NCBI GenBank assembly: GCA_029224185.1
Contig: CM055201.1
Location: forward strand, 5,538,184-5,602,183
Source of the DNA: Karalla daura
Taxonomy: Eukaryota > Chordata > Actinopteri > Chaetodontiformes > Leiognathidae
Length of the DNA stretch: 64,000 nucleotides
Reading direction: 5' to 3'
Shown: one piece after another, positions 1-64,000 of the stretch
Layout: each line of letters opens with the position of its first letter
How positions within the stretch are numbered: position 1 is the first letter of the stretch
Made by a program: the position numbers and the translations under genes
The notes under the pieces: model-generated
The model's database searches: none
Told to the model about the DNA's origin: nothing
Seen by the model: only the letters and a program-made list of their open reading frames with translations

Positions 1-773
1 ATTTAGTTCTATTTAAGCCATTCACACCTCCTGCAGCAAATGTCCCAGATGACTCGACAAGGAAAATATTTTTCTGTGTTTTTCCAATCAGTAATTTTAG
101 TTATGTGGACAGTGTGCTTACAAACAATCTGTCAAAGTGGCATTGCCATTTGCTTTTTCAGTAACCCAAATACAACAGGCATGTTAATGACTGACTTAAG
201 ACACTGAAGATCCTCAGTGAGAGCTGATGAGTGTTGGAGGGGATTTTAAGATGTTTGCCAGGTAAACACCGACATAGCTGCATAATGTAATAAAATCAGT
301 CAGTAGCCACTTACCAAAATTAACTGCGTACAGACTTACCCCAAGAATATTTATTATATTCATATTCTTATAATATATTAATATTATAATTCATTGACAA
401 CAGGAGCCCAGTTGTATTTTGCAACTTCAGTGTGGATTAGTCCACTGTCCGTTTTTGTTGAAAGAAAACACAAATGACTGTGACCAATTATGCAGATACA
501 CAATAAACACATTTGCTTTGGAGAGATGCAATGTTTTCTTAGCAACTCTAGCATCGTGACAAGGCATGAATGGAAAAAGGAAGAGACTCGTCAGAGAGTT
601 CTAACAACCAGAGCTGACCATCTCCTCTTGTTTGTGTGAGTGTGCTGTTGTTTGAAACATGGGGACCTCAATCTACGAGAATGTGATGTTTTAGTAGAGT
701 TGTTAAGGTCTTGGCCTTTGACAAGTCATTGCTGGGAAGTATGAGGAGCTTTTTAATGAGTGTAAAAGTACAA

Positions 774-790
774 ACCCTAACCCTAACCCC
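774..790. repeat. Short interstitial telomere-like repeat, (CCCTAA)n
   Basis: Two perfect CCCTAA units and flanking partial units sit in non-coding DNA upstream of the gene. It is far too short to be a telomere and may be chance or a repair scar. Confidence 0.6.
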
Positions 791-1189
791 ATAATTAATG
801 GAGACCAAGAGTGCTACAATAAGAATTTGTTCTTTGTGTTTTGTTGTTAAAGGTTCATCATCAAAATTAAACCTAAACCTAAAGTGAACATTATTCCTTG
901 TTTTCTGTGGCTAACATTGAAGCTGTGGTACACTGGTTTCATAACAAATGACACAGATGTTGTTGTAAAAGCCCTTCCTGACTTTCTGCATGTTTTCTGG
1001 TTTCCATTTCAACATTTCCATTATGTCTTCTTGAGGATCTGATCTTTTTGGACGCCATACATGCCATACATTTTTGGACAGGAATAGACTAAAGTTGTTC
1101 AACAAAATGGAGAAAAAAGTGATTCTTTTTATTCTTGTTGCCCTATGAACTTAAGTTACCATGCATGCCATTCTCTTATGATTAATAAT

Positions 1190-1258
1190 AATATAATATT
1201 ATAATAATTTCCCTGAGGGGGCCATCCCAAAGGGATAAATAAAAGAAAGTCGAAGTCG
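1190..1258 (+). mobile_element. LINE-like 3' tail fragment
   Basis: A stretch of form TTTCCCTGAGGGGG..CATCCCAAAGGGATAAATAAA followed by a short GAAGTC-type repeat resembles the 3' ends of CR1/L2-type fish retrotransposons, which finish in a stem-loop, an AATAAA-like motif and short tandem repeats. Only the tail is present. The class assignment rests on pattern memory. Confidence 0.5.
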
Positions 1259-2732
1259 AAGTCTGATTTAGAGATTTCCAGCAGCAACAAGACACCTGAT
1301 TTTACCCAATGAAACAGTCTTGTACCTTGGGCCTCACTGGAGACTTCTGTAGCCCATTGAGACATCAAAGGGAGAAGGAAACAGTGAGCCTTTTCAGGTT
1401 TACTTTGTAATTATCTCGACTTTGAACCACCTATCTATGACATACAACTTACAGTGCAAAGGTTTATTCTGTCTGGTGTAAATTCCATAGAGAGAAGTAG
1501 CTGTAAATGGTACAACCACAGCTAACCAGTAATCCAGCATTATAACAAAACTATAATGGATTTCATTTCAATGGATTTAATCTCAACAAATTGCATGTGT
1601 ATAATCCAATAGATTTCACCTATTTCGCCCATCACATAGCCAGAAGGGGGGAAACACCAGGTGTAACTAATATGTACCAACGAGTCATTCAAAATTCCAT
1701 CGGCTCTGAAACACACCTGCAAAACTCACAATTAATAACACCTGTGTTAGACAACCAGAAATACATACCGTGCCAACCATCAATTACAGCTGAGGAACAA
1801 GTTATTTTGGCTTCCCTGCTTTTCTCACTCTTCCTCCTACTGTCCTCATGTGTTGTGTCATTACACGATTCCAGTCACTAGATGGTAGTATTGTTGCAAC
1901 AATACCAGTCAGTCTTAATCGTTGTCTCAGAGACTCAGTGCCTCCAGTGTTGCCTGTTAGAGTAAATAACCTTTAATTTGTTTGTAATATGTTGTTTTGC
2001 ACTGTAGATGACTGTAGACCACCTCTTCATGTGTTTCCATTGTTTTACACGCCCTCCCCAGGTTGTTTGAGATTGCTTCTTTTGCTTTTTTTTAAATGCA
2101 TTAAATACAAGATGGTAGGTAAAGACGATCACCACACCAAGAATAAAGAACAGAGAACCAAGAATCAAGAATCTTCAGTTTTCACATGACATTGACAAGA
2201 GACAATGACAGTGGAATGGGATCTGTAACACTATGACTATTTGGGTCACATGCACTGAAAGAATTCAGACAAATTTTATTTTTCAAGCACCCATCCTACA
2301 GAATAGATGAAAAAGACATCAGTGTAGAAGCACTGATGAGCTGGAATCTTTGATTATCTATACAGCTGACTGGTGCCTGAAATCTGTACCTATATGGATT
2401 TACAGCCCATATCAGGTCGTATCTGGTATTATGTCAACAGAACTTCCAGTGGTTACCGCTTGCACACTACGACTTTTTGCAACAGACAGGGAGAGTGCAA
2501 TCACTGCACGCAGCAGCTCCCTAGTCTCATGATTCTCGGTGCACTGAAGTTTCACAACCCTGCTCCGTTGACATGACATCCTGTGTGCAAAACGGAAGGC
2601 TGTTGTGGGGAAAGTGTGAAGAAAAAATCTAGTGTCTTGATATACGTGATTAGTGTAGGTCTTGGAAAGAGAGAGAACGTGGGAATAGTAGGATTGTTTG
2701 GGTTATCCAGTCGACCAAAACCTGGAAATAAT

Positions 2733-2812
2733 AACCCATGCAGCTACAACTCCACACAGAGAGGCCCTTGATCTGCAGCCTCTTGCTGTGAGGTGACAGC
2801 GCTGCATTAAAC
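2733..2812 (+). repeat. Decayed dispersed fish repeat (fragment)
   Basis: Carries the motif series AACTCCACACAGAGAGGCCC, then CTTGCTGTGAGGTGACAGCGCTGC. This series is typical of a very common repeat in fish genomes. Related fragments occur near 9040-9165, 12604-12668 and 24370-24540 in this window. I cannot name the family with certainty. Confidence 0.55.
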
Positions 2813-3579
2813 CCCTTAGTGGTAGTCAATGAAACATCTGCCATGGATGATGACCTTTTTGACCCCACCACTCCCACCCCCAGCTTCCTCCTTACCTTAC
2901 CCTAAACACCACCAACACGTACTCCTCCTACCTCTTCGAAAGATTCAAGATTTATTATTATTATTATTGCAAATGTACAGAATACTGGCAGCAAAATCCA
3001 GCTGTACAAACAAGAACGAAAGAAAATATGTAATTACTATAGAAATACTATTATTCTGGTAACATATCATATTTCTAGTAACATTAAAGTCATTAAAGTC
3101 ACCTATATAGTATTGTAGTAGTAGCAGCAGTGGTGTAACTTTCTATACAGGAGGTAGCAATTTAAGTAATAGTAGTTGTCGTAAAAGTAGTAGTAATAGT
3201 ACTTATTTTTCAAATTTTTTCATGTGGTTTTTTGTGACATCTTAGCACAGCACAATATCATGTTACTATCACTTATCTATGATTATTACTAAACATGCTC
3301 ATTTACAAACATTGTTATCAACAGTTATTATTTTTTAGCTGGCTATCAACGGTTATTACCTGTAGGCGTCGCTATCAATAACAATCTGTCATACAAAGAA
3401 TATCATCTATCATCAATATATTTGTTATCCAGCAGAAAATATCCACTATTTAAAACATACTAGCACTAGCACTAAACTAGTACTAATACTGCTGCATATG
3501 TATCAGTTGGCAGAGTGGGATTTGTGTGTGTGAGAGATATTAGCTCATTATCTAAAAACACACACGCGCAGAGTGATAT

Positions 3580-3962
3580 TTATTGGGGAGGATGGGGGGA
3601 GTGGGGGGTGTCTCCACCCCCACCCATGCGCGCGCACATCAGCAGCTGTCATTGGCTAGATGCGCGCGCCCGATGCCGCTGCCGCCGCCGCTGCATGTAA
3701 ACGTAACTCCGCTCGTTTGAAGATCACGCCGCTGCAGCTTTCTGGCCATCTTGTACCAGGATGAGACGGTGAAGTGATAGCACGCAAACATAGAGAGAGA
3801 AAGAGAGAGAGAGCCGGGGGTTCCCCTTCATGCATGCAGAAGAGCACGCTCGCTGAATCCTCTTTGGACAGGCTTCAAAATCACGTTTTGCCGTAGTGGT
3901 GGCGCGCTAGAGGAGATCTCATATACGAGCTGTGGATTAAAACGCGAGGACGGACTGAAGCC
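3580..3962 (+). promoter_or_regulatory. fnbp1: CpG-rich core promoter and 5' UTR of fnbp1
   Basis: The base composition changes sharply here from AT-rich DNA to a CpG- and GC-rich block (GCGCGC runs near 3628 and 3661, GCC triplets near 3675-3693). An inverted CCAAT box (ATTGG) lies at 3651-3655. I see no convincing TATA box, which fits a CpG-type promoter with dispersed starts. The block ends at the initiator ATG at 3963, in context GAAGCCATGA with G at -3. Several short upstream ORFs lie between 3673 and 3900. The transcription start cannot be fixed from sequence alone. Confidence 0.6.
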
Positions 3963-56115
<52,153 letters not shown>

Positions 56116-56594
56116 AAGAGCGAGAGGCTGGCTGAGGAGTGGCAGGGCAAGCAGCCTCGGAGAAAAAAAACCCACCATGTTCCTCACGCGCTCGCAGAGT
56201 CAGAGAGAGAAAGCGAAAGATGACCTGAACGTAAAACGAGAAAGCGAGACAGCCGATTAGAACCGCATCTCAATTTTACTCCCCCCCGCCCCCGAACCAT
56301 AACAGAACAAAAACGACCATCTTATCGGCAGTGTTGCGCTCCGCCTGCACAAGTCTGCCATAAGAGAAGTCATCAAAATTTTTTAGCTCTGATAACCTCC
56401 TCCATCCTTAACACCCACAGTCACGATCCACAGTAGGCAAATTTGCTTTGTGTTGTCTTTTTTTTTATTTTAGCTCTGCTTCTTAATGGAACTAACTACG
56501 CTTGCAGCGCGCGAATATGAACGTTGGCTGTTGGCTTCCTCGCTCTGAACACCCACTCCCAACCCGCCCCGAACGCCCCCCCCACCGCTCTGTG

Positions 56595-56596
<2 letters not shown>

Positions 56597-56629
<33 letters not shown>
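56597..56629. repeat. (CA)n microsatellite in 3' UTR
   Basis: About 33 bp, pure. Confidence 0.95.
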
Positions 56630-56631
<2 letters not shown>

Positions 56632-57266
56632 ACACAGCAGATGGGGCTGTGGTCAGAGACAGGACAGAGTCCACCAGGGAGCTGGGAAGTTTCATTCAGC
56701 AGGGCCTGTGCAAAATCCAGAACTGAGACGAGACTCTTGAATACCATTTCTGGAACACGTGTTGAATTTTGACATCGAGGTGCAGTGGGATGCAAAAGTT
56801 TCAATTTGAGATCGAAGGGAGTTGAATTCAAATTCAGTGAAATTCAAAGAAATTTCGCTCAATTATTTATAGTGTTCTTAGCAGAACCACAAAAGTTCAT
56901 ATTTCAGTCCAATTTGTGTAAAAAGTGTCCGCAAGTTGCTTGGTTGACGCTACAGCTTATTTATGACAAATGTTTCTCCCCAACCGTAAATGTAAAAGCA
57001 CTATCAAAGCATAGATTAGATTTATTCTTTATTGGATGTGATCATTTTAACTGCGATTTTGTGGCACGTGACGGAAGAACTGGCTTTAACCGATGCTAAA
57101 TATTTATTAGATTTAATTTATTTTCTCGGCGTTGTTGGACTGAGTAGAATTTCTTTGAATGACAGTGAATTGAGTCAACATCCTATGTGCCGCAGCTCAA
57201 ATTCACACTCGGACTGAGCCAAACGAATTCTGGATTGTCTACGGCCCTGACATCCAGCGGTGTGAA

Positions 57267-57310
57267 TGTGTGTGTGCGTGTGTGTGTGTGTGCGTGCGTG
57301 TGTGTGTGTG
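57267..57310. repeat. (GT)n microsatellite in 3' UTR
   Basis: About 44 bp with CG interruptions. Confidence 0.93.
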
Positions 57311-58717
57311 AACCCACCCCCCATCCCCCACTCTGAAACCACCCCCACGTTTGCAAGTTCCTGGCAGTGGATGAAGTGGAGGTGCCACCTCCATCTGTGT
57401 GCTCCTGCTTGCGTGTCTGTCTGATGTGAACGCTCGTACATCTGTGCATCTTATATGTCCCTACCTCAACCCCCCCCCCCCCCCCCCAACCTCCCACCTC
57501 CACTCCCCAACCCTCCCAAACATCCAGATGGATGATGAGTCTGTCCTCCATCCTACACACTCCTCCTCTCTCTGACCACCCTCACCCCACTACCCTGCCC
57601 TGCCCCCCGCTCAGGCAGCTCAGGCATCCTCGGCTGCTTCGTGCCCCCCCTCCCCTCTTCCCCCTCCCCTGTCTTTGCACCAGCAGCTCGGGGTGGGGTT
57701 GGGGGACCCCCCCCACTTTTTCAGCGTTGTGGTGTTGCTGCATGCTTGCCCTGCCCTCCTCCTCGCCGCCCTCTGCTGGCAGCTGCAGGAGGTGGAGGGG
57801 GTGTCGGGTCAGCCTCGCCCCCCCCTCCTACCCTCCCACCCGAGCCTCCAGCCTTTCTGTTCAGTTTAACCCTCATTGCCTGGTTGTACTGTTTGAATTA
57901 ACCTGAATGCTCCTGTTTGGGTTCAGTGCCTGTGGTTCACTTCTTTTTTTTTGTAATATCTCTTTCCCTGCTCAGAAAAAAGCATGACTTCCTGTTGTTT
58001 TAACAGCGACCTCTTCCTCTGTGTGAGCCCTGCTTTTTTTACGCTGAAAAGAAAAGGACAATAGGGACCCCAATCCTTGTTTTCTGAGAGAGCTTTTTTT
58101 TCGCAGACTTTGGTCACGGATGTTTTTTTTTTTTACTGCAAGTACACAGTACAGTGTGTATGTTCAACGTTTGTAATGTATGTTTTTGGTTTTTTCGCTC
58201 AGTGTCTAATGCAATGTTCTCGTTAGTTTACAGTTAATTGCTGTGTGGAAACATGGCTCCACCTGGTCCAAGCAGCAGTTTATTGACATAAAAATAAAAA
58301 AGCTACGCCGTTTGGTTTTTAGGATTAACTGTTGTTTACTGTATATGGAAATATACTGTGATCCACATTTTCCTGTGAATTTGGTGGTTGAAAGGTCACT
58401 GCCTCTGTTGCCAGATTGGTTTGCCGTTTTCCAATTGATAAAAGAGAAGGAACAGTATTAAGGTTTATCACAGCTTTGTCGTATGACATGATATAAATGA
58501 TCAAACAAGCCAAGGGTTCTCATATGCGCTGGAACGCAGATATTAGGCCATGTGGTGTTGTACTACTGGAAAGTATTTTCTAAATTACACGAGCAAAGGA
58601 AAAGTTAAGGGTTGAGTCAGGTTGAAATAATCAGTGTGAGATTTTCACAATACACAGATGTGTGGTCAAAGAAAGACTACTACTGCATGCAATCCCCTGC
58701 TGTCAAATAGCTAAACA

Positions 58718-58723
58718 AATAAA
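58718..58723 (+). terminator. fnbp1: Poly(A) signal AATAAA (proximal candidate)
   Basis: A canonical hexamer in ACAAATAAAGATG, with CA dinucleotides 15-20 nt downstream. Another AATAAA lies at 58293 in an A-rich run. Confidence 0.4.
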
Positions 58724-60064
58724 GATGTCACATTGCACACAGTGAACTCGATCTTAACTGCAGAAATTCATTCATTTATTGTAGATGGGCCCAGTGGTGT
58801 TGCAGGAAACACACCCTGGACAGGTCTCCAGGCCATTGCAGGTTACAGTATGTGTGAAAGTAAGGATTATATGGGGCTGGAAATCTGCCCGATCTGGCAA
58901 CACAGGCTCTGACAGGCACCACATGGCATCCATAACACCACTGGTATGATTTCGGCTGGTGAACTCTTACAGAACTTTCACACTCCCCATGTTTCATCTC
59001 TACTGTCTCGGGTAAAAAAAGACAAAAAAATCACCAAAAAGTATTTTTTAGAAAAAGAAAAAAAAGACAAGCTTCTGAGTGAAGAAGCGGCCCAGAGTTG
59101 CCTTCACTGGGCCTTAACTGGGTGGAAGGTCAGATGCTGATGGGAGCTGCGCTTTGGTGACAGGTCTAAGATGTGATTATCTCAAAATGTCTGGGTCGAT
59201 GATTTCTGTCAGAAGACAGAAATAATATCCACTGATTTCCCCTCCTGCTCATCGGCACATAATGTACGTGATTTTAACTTTTCTCTTGTTTTATATTTGA
59301 TGATGTTGAGATTTCTTTTCTTCCTTGTTTTATCTTCAGTCTTTTTTTTCAAAGATGGGAATCTATGTTGTAGCTTTTTCTGCCTGACTGGGACAACGAC
59401 AAAAAATATCCCTCAACTGCAAAAATAAGTATAACAAATACATTGTTTTGGATGAAGCCATTTAGAAACATCTATCTGATGCAGCACAGTATGAACACTC
59501 GCGGAAAGCAGGAGAGATGAACATGTTCAGACCACCCGATGGAAGGAACGATCAAACCCGGTCGGTCAAGCTTCAGAGTAACACCTTTGCTTTTTTTCAG
59601 TTTTCGCCGCCTGTCAAGATCTCAAAGCAAGCTTCTTATTGTTTTTCACTGATAAATGAGAAAACGAGTCAGATGAGGCTCAGTTATCCGCTTCTAGGGC
59701 AGCAGCAGCGGTTGCCCACCCCCCTCCTGCCCTCGCCCTGCCCCGGCCGCCACCAAACCTTCGAGTCGATGCCCCGGAATAACCTGCCTGTACAGAGGAA
59801 ACGGCACGTTCGGAATTAGAGAGAATATATATGGATATATAAATAAAAAGTTTAAAAAGGAAAAACATCTATTTTAACTATCGAAGAGTCTTACCGTTAC
59901 TTTATCTGCTTCGCAAAAGTAAGACTTCCTCTCCTTTTGTGAGGTCTACCAAATGGTGTGTTTTGCACTTTTTCGTTTGTGTTCCATTTGGTAGCCCATG
60001 CTTGTGTTTTTTTTTTCTTTTTGTTTTGGAGCACTGAATACTTTGTATTGTGTTTACTGTGCCA

Positions 60065-60070
60065 ATTAAA
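60065..60070 (+). terminator. fnbp1: Poly(A) signal ATTAAA (distal candidate)
   Basis: ATTAAA in TGCCAATTAAATATGCCTGG, preceded by T-rich UTR-like sequence and followed within 40 nt by GGTATGTCGGTGGTCTCTTT, a good GU-rich downstream element. Confidence 0.45.
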
Positions 60071-60085
60071 TATGCCTGGAAAGTT

Positions 60086-63000
60086 AACGGGTATGTCGGT
60101 GGTCTCTTTGTTTTCTCTCTCCTCCATCATCACGCTCTGGCGATCAGTCCCGTGATTAAGATAAATGATTTAATGAGAAGATTATTCCTTCTTGACGACA
60201 ACAGCCTGAAGACCACGACTCTTTCATTATCAGTTAATCAGCACTCGCTAATGAAAGCATTTAAAGTTCACAGAAGCCAAAGAGGCGCTCTCGATTGAAA
60301 TGCTGTTTCGGTCCAGAGCTCTAATGGAGAGCAAAATGGAGAAAAGCAGAAGAACAATCTACAGTCATAGTAAAACGGCTGAACTTCATGTTTACATGAA
60401 TCTAATGCATACACTGTCTAGAAATTATTCATGAAGTAATAGTTAATAATTTCCATCATTACGTTACATTTACACACCAGATCTGGAAATACATGTCTCC
60501 AGACATTAATGTGCACTGCATTTTACACTGCATACTGTAATACTGTCGGTAATTTATACTAAGGAGTTCAAACTGGATATACTGGGACAATCAATGTACA
60601 TACTGTAATGTAGACTGTAAAAGTACAATCACTGAACATTTTCGCTTGCTCTACACATACACATTTTTATAATTTCAACATCAGTTCAATATGGTTTAAC
60701 GACAGACGAAACCTAGACAGCAGTGAGACGTGGGGATATTATTCTCCTGACAGGAAACCTGGCGAGATACTGGAAGATGATTTGAAGGAGTTCCCCATCC
60801 GGGACGGCAGATGGCAGTCATGCTCCACCAGAAGATCCAACATTTCTTCCATTCGCTTCTCTTGTTCTCTCTTCTCTTCTGCCATTTGGTTTTCACTGAC
60901 AACGCAGCCTCCTTTTCCGGGGACTGACATGAAAAAAAAAAAAAAAAACAGCAGAGAAGATTGTTGAATTATGCAAAGCGCACCTCGGCGACAGCTCTGA
61001 TGCTGCTCGCTTTCATCGCCCTGTCTGAGACTCCATAAAGGATTCTCACTCACACAAACACACTCCTTCCAACTGCTTTGCTGTTGTTTGATTGCATTTG
61101 AGCATCAGTCTCATGTATTGATCGGGCCCACACGCACACACAAGCATTGCCAGTTGCTTGTGGCCCAGTGGGCCAGGCTGTGATCTGTCCCAGGCAGCAG
61201 TGTGCAGGGGTGGAGGCTGTGCAGCAGATGCGGCCTTCGCCTCCTCCAGCTCGGCTACAAACAGCCCAATTTGGCCTTCGATATCCTGGCCATGACAGGA
61301 CGGGCAGCTCCGCACTGATTCTGTAGCCACCACAAGCAGCCAAAGTCAATGGATCGCTGCAAGTTCCCTTTTCCAACATGATTCACCACTATTTTCTACC
61401 TAATTCTCTCTTAATATGTATCTCTGGCAAAGGCAGACTCCTCACCAACTGACGATATTTGCAGGAGCGAGATGTGAATGGCAAATGTCCATCTGAACCG
61501 AGCAAAGTAAATGTTTCAGACATCTGCAAGCAACTTTCTGGTGAACGAGATGATGTTTGTAGCGCTCCCTGTGGCCAAACACGGTACGTGCATCATGCAC
61601 AGCTGTTGGCTGGGCGGACAGTAATGTTTTCTATGCCTCAGGGCTCATGCAGCATTCAAGATATGAACCTAACACACATTTGCATTTTTGCTTTGATGCA
61701 GTAATAGTAAGAGGAAGAAGGAGTAAATGTACATATTTATGTAATATGTGGATCCATGTAATCAGCTAATAATTTGGAGCAATGAGTGGCCTCTCTATAT
61801 GCAACAATGCACATGCTCACATACTGCATTTTACTGGATACATGCATCTGCATTTTCTGTACAAACCAGAATCATAATTGCAATTACTACTAAGTAGTGA
61901 GGCAACTTAGTTGTACAGTTAAGAAAAAATTTCCAGTGGTCGAGCACCCTGCTCTTTTGTACTGTAAGATGTAACTTGCATTTCATGGGCTGCAGCCTGC
62001 ATAGGTTTTTGTCTGTCTCAGCCTCCCTCAACAATTTGCATGCATAGTCTGTCTAATGGCTGACTTCAAGGCATTTGAGTCTGCCTGTGAAACACATCAG
62101 GATGTCACCTCTGTAGAATTTGTTTCGCTGTATCGTACAGACACGGCACAATATGGTTTAATGATCTTCCAACAAAAGTTCTCATTAGTGATCCCCATAT
62201 TACATGTCTGTCTAAGAGGACTCGGAACTTAATCTGCACATTCTGCAGTTTCAAAGCATTTAAGACAGCCTCAACCTCCCTGCACTGACTTCAAGGCATT
62301 GAGGTGCTAATTTGGAACAGTTTGGAAAATGCAAGCCATCCTTGGACAACTAGACGCAGATGGTCAACAAAATGTCCACCTTCTGCACCTATTTGCGTGT
62401 TTGGAATCTCTCCTCCATGTCAGCACACTCCTTCTCACAGCACAGCTCCACTTCGAGAACTGAGTGAACCTGCCTCGGGCTTGTCTTCCATCTGTCTTCA
62501 GGCCCAAATAAGTCAGAGAGCGATCTCTGCAGACTGGTGAGTAAGTAGGCTACCACACAGTCACTGGTGAATCATTCAGGTCTTGGTAGCAGCTTGGCTA
62601 AGTATCACTGGATCTGTGGGGATGTTTGAGATTTTCATTATTCTAATTAAACACAATGTTACTTGATTATGCTGAATACGAACCAAACTAATAATAAAGA
62701 GATCTCTGCCAAGACCCTGATTTTTCAGGGTCTTGAGGTGTTTGTTTGCGTGCCAGCTCACAGGAGTCGCCTCTTGGCTCGGTTTTGGGTGGAAGGTCGG
62801 AGGCCCCAGACTCCAGTTCACACTGCACAGTGTGAACAAGCTGCAGAAGGTGGGAGGAAGGGCCACAATTGAGCTCCGTCTGAGGCAGATAAACGCGGCG
62901 CAGAGTGTGTTTGGAGCTTGACAGATGTCACTCAGCGCAGTCTCCGTGCCCAAACACAGAGGAAATGTCAGAAGCTTCCCAGGGAGAGAGGACAGCAATT

Positions 63001-64000
63001 CTCCAACACCATCCGCCGAGTTGGATGTTTTTTTTAGGTTTTTTTTTGCTGTCGAGTCTGTTGTCAGTGTTGCAATGTCAGTGTTTGTTTCCGGAGTCCT
63101 CCTTCCTGGAGCGCCACCCGCAGGGCAAAGTTTCACACATGCTTTTGAAAACTCTGAACCGCTGAACCGTTGAATTTTGGAAACTCTGGCAAACATTTGG
63201 ACAACTTTTAGTTTTGCTTTACACATCTACTCCAGCTTCTGATTTGTGACTATTGACATCCTCAAAGTGAACTCCCAGTTGACTTTGTATTTGCCTCTAA
63301 CTTGTAAGTGTCTGCGTGCTTTTGTGTGTGTTTTTCTGCAGTTACAACTAGATCCTTATAAAGTCCTTGAGATCACATTTTGTGATTATGAATAATGGAT
63401 ATACTTTGCTTGGGCTCTTCCCAGAACATTTTAGTGCTTGTTTTAATACTTTGGATGACTGAATATGAATATTTCTCTTTGACATCATAACCAGACTGTT
63501 CACTTGGACAAATTCAATGTTGTCTATATTTTTAGGTTTATAATAATTTCCACATTTCATGTTTGGCTGCTGATCAAGAAAAAAGAGGGAAACCTGTATT
63601 TAACACTAGATTATAGAAACTAATGGCATCTAATAAGGGGGCGACACAGTCTGAAGCAACTGAATGCTGTACACCACCACTTTATCGTTGGGCTCGGCCA
63701 GCGGTTGAATAAAACAGCGGCCCTGTTTTGAGGTTGTAATGACTTTTCTGGCTGCTGGCTGCTGGCTGCCGTGTGTTTTACCTGCCTGGTGTCACTCTGT
63801 TCCATTACTGCTCTGTTCCTGTCTGGCCTGGTGTGAGAGCAGGCCTGATGGTAAAAGCACACCTCTGGAGATCAGCCCAGTCTGTCCCGTCTGCAAGAGC
63901 TGTGGTTGGGGGGTGGGGGGCTGGCTGGGGGATCTGGGGCTGGTGTCTGTCTGTGAAACACATCAGGGCGTCACCTCGCGCCCTGCAAGTGTGTGTGTGT
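60086..64000. other. Downstream DNA without a convincing gene
   Basis: Apart from the weak minus-strand candidate near 60739-61333, I find no exon series. A 27-bp motif recurs at 62085-62111 and 63951-63977, and TGACTTCAAGGCATT recurs near 62061 and 62286. The 216-codon minus-strand ORF at 62576-63226 shows no domain I know. Confidence 0.55.
60739..60923 (-). CDS. Weak candidate terminal exon on the minus strand, unrecognised
   Basis: On the minus strand, ATGTCAG could be an acceptor. It is followed by an open frame with an acidic/basic coiled-coil-like run (NQMAEEKREQEKRMEEMLDL) ending in a TAA. It might be the last exon of a downstream convergent gene. In mammals the next gene is GPR107, which this does not resemble. 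No partner exon is convincing. Confidence 0.2.

Larger units (their letters stand above)
1..3579. other. Upstream non-coding DNA
   Basis: AT-rich sequence without a plausible gene; the ORFs are short and lack homology I recognise. It contains a LINE-type tail at 1190-1258, a decayed dispersed repeat at 2733-2812 and a short (ATT)n run near 2950. In mammals the gene upstream of FNBP1 is USP20, but no exon of it is recognisable here. Confidence 0.6.
56116..60085 (+). other. fnbp1: Probable fnbp1 3' UTR (about 4 kb)
   Basis: Non-coding, partly T-rich, with (CA)n at 56597-56629, (GT)n at 57267-57310 and a poly-C run at 57470-57487. Candidate poly(A) signals are AATAAA at 58293, 58718 and 59842, and ATTAAA at 60065 followed by GT-rich DNA. 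The last is the most UTR-end-like, so 60085 is a guess. Proline-rich ORFs at 57532-57906 are C-rich noise. Confidence 0.55.

Noticed and set aside
774..790. Telomeric sequence
   Set aside because: Only two to three CCCTAA units; not a telomere or a chromosome end.
57532..57906. Proline-rich ORFs after the stop codon
   Set aside because: C-rich 3' UTR sequence; fnbp1 already ends at 56115 with the conserved Asp-Ser.
62576..63226. 216-codon minus-strand ORF, among the longest in the window
   Set aside because: No recognisable domain or splice context and no codon pattern suggesting selection; long stop-free runs of this size occur by chance in 64 kb.

Overview
The window is vertebrate, almost certainly teleost fish, nuclear DNA. 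It shows long introns with GT/AG borders, many (CA)n and (TCTA)n microsatellites, short hAT-like elements, LINE tails and decayed copies of repeats common in fish genomes. I cannot name the species.

One gene explains nearly all the coding signal: a plus-strand fnbp1 (FBP17) orthologue. It is an F-BAR / HR1 / SH3 adaptor of the CIP4-TOCA family. I resolve 17 coding exons from the ATG at 3963 to the TAA at 56113-56115. They join in frame to a predicted 631-residue protein. One exon is only 15 nt (49857-49871). The first 276 residues keep the register of mammalian FBP17: K33, K166 and F276 fall at the same numbers. The protein should bend plasma membrane (F-BAR), bind active Cdc42 (HR1) and recruit N-WASP/WIP and dynamin (SH3), coupling endocytosis to actin assembly.

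Layout: 1-3580 is upstream non-coding DNA with repeat remnants. 3580-3962 is a CpG-rich promoter and 5' UTR. 3963-3986 is exon 1, followed by an 18.2-kb intron with two large tetranucleotide arrays, several transposon remnants, a large foldback and at least two possible alternative coding first exons (20678-20698 and 21479-21520). 22203-39754 carries the F-BAR exons. 42382-49871 carries the alternatively spliced linker. 52186-53067 carries HR1. 53517-54309 carries the acidic linker and SH3. 56108-56115 encodes the last two residues (Asp-Ser) and the stop. The 3' UTR probably runs to about 60085. From there to 64000 I find no convincing gene, only a weak minus-strand exon candidate.

I found no previously undescribed biological system. 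The most useful leads are isoform-related: the microexon, a retained-intron C-terminus ending in a PDZ-ligand-like sequence, candidate alternative first exons and two phase-0 cassette candidates in the linker. All splice calls were read by eye and have no transcript support here.
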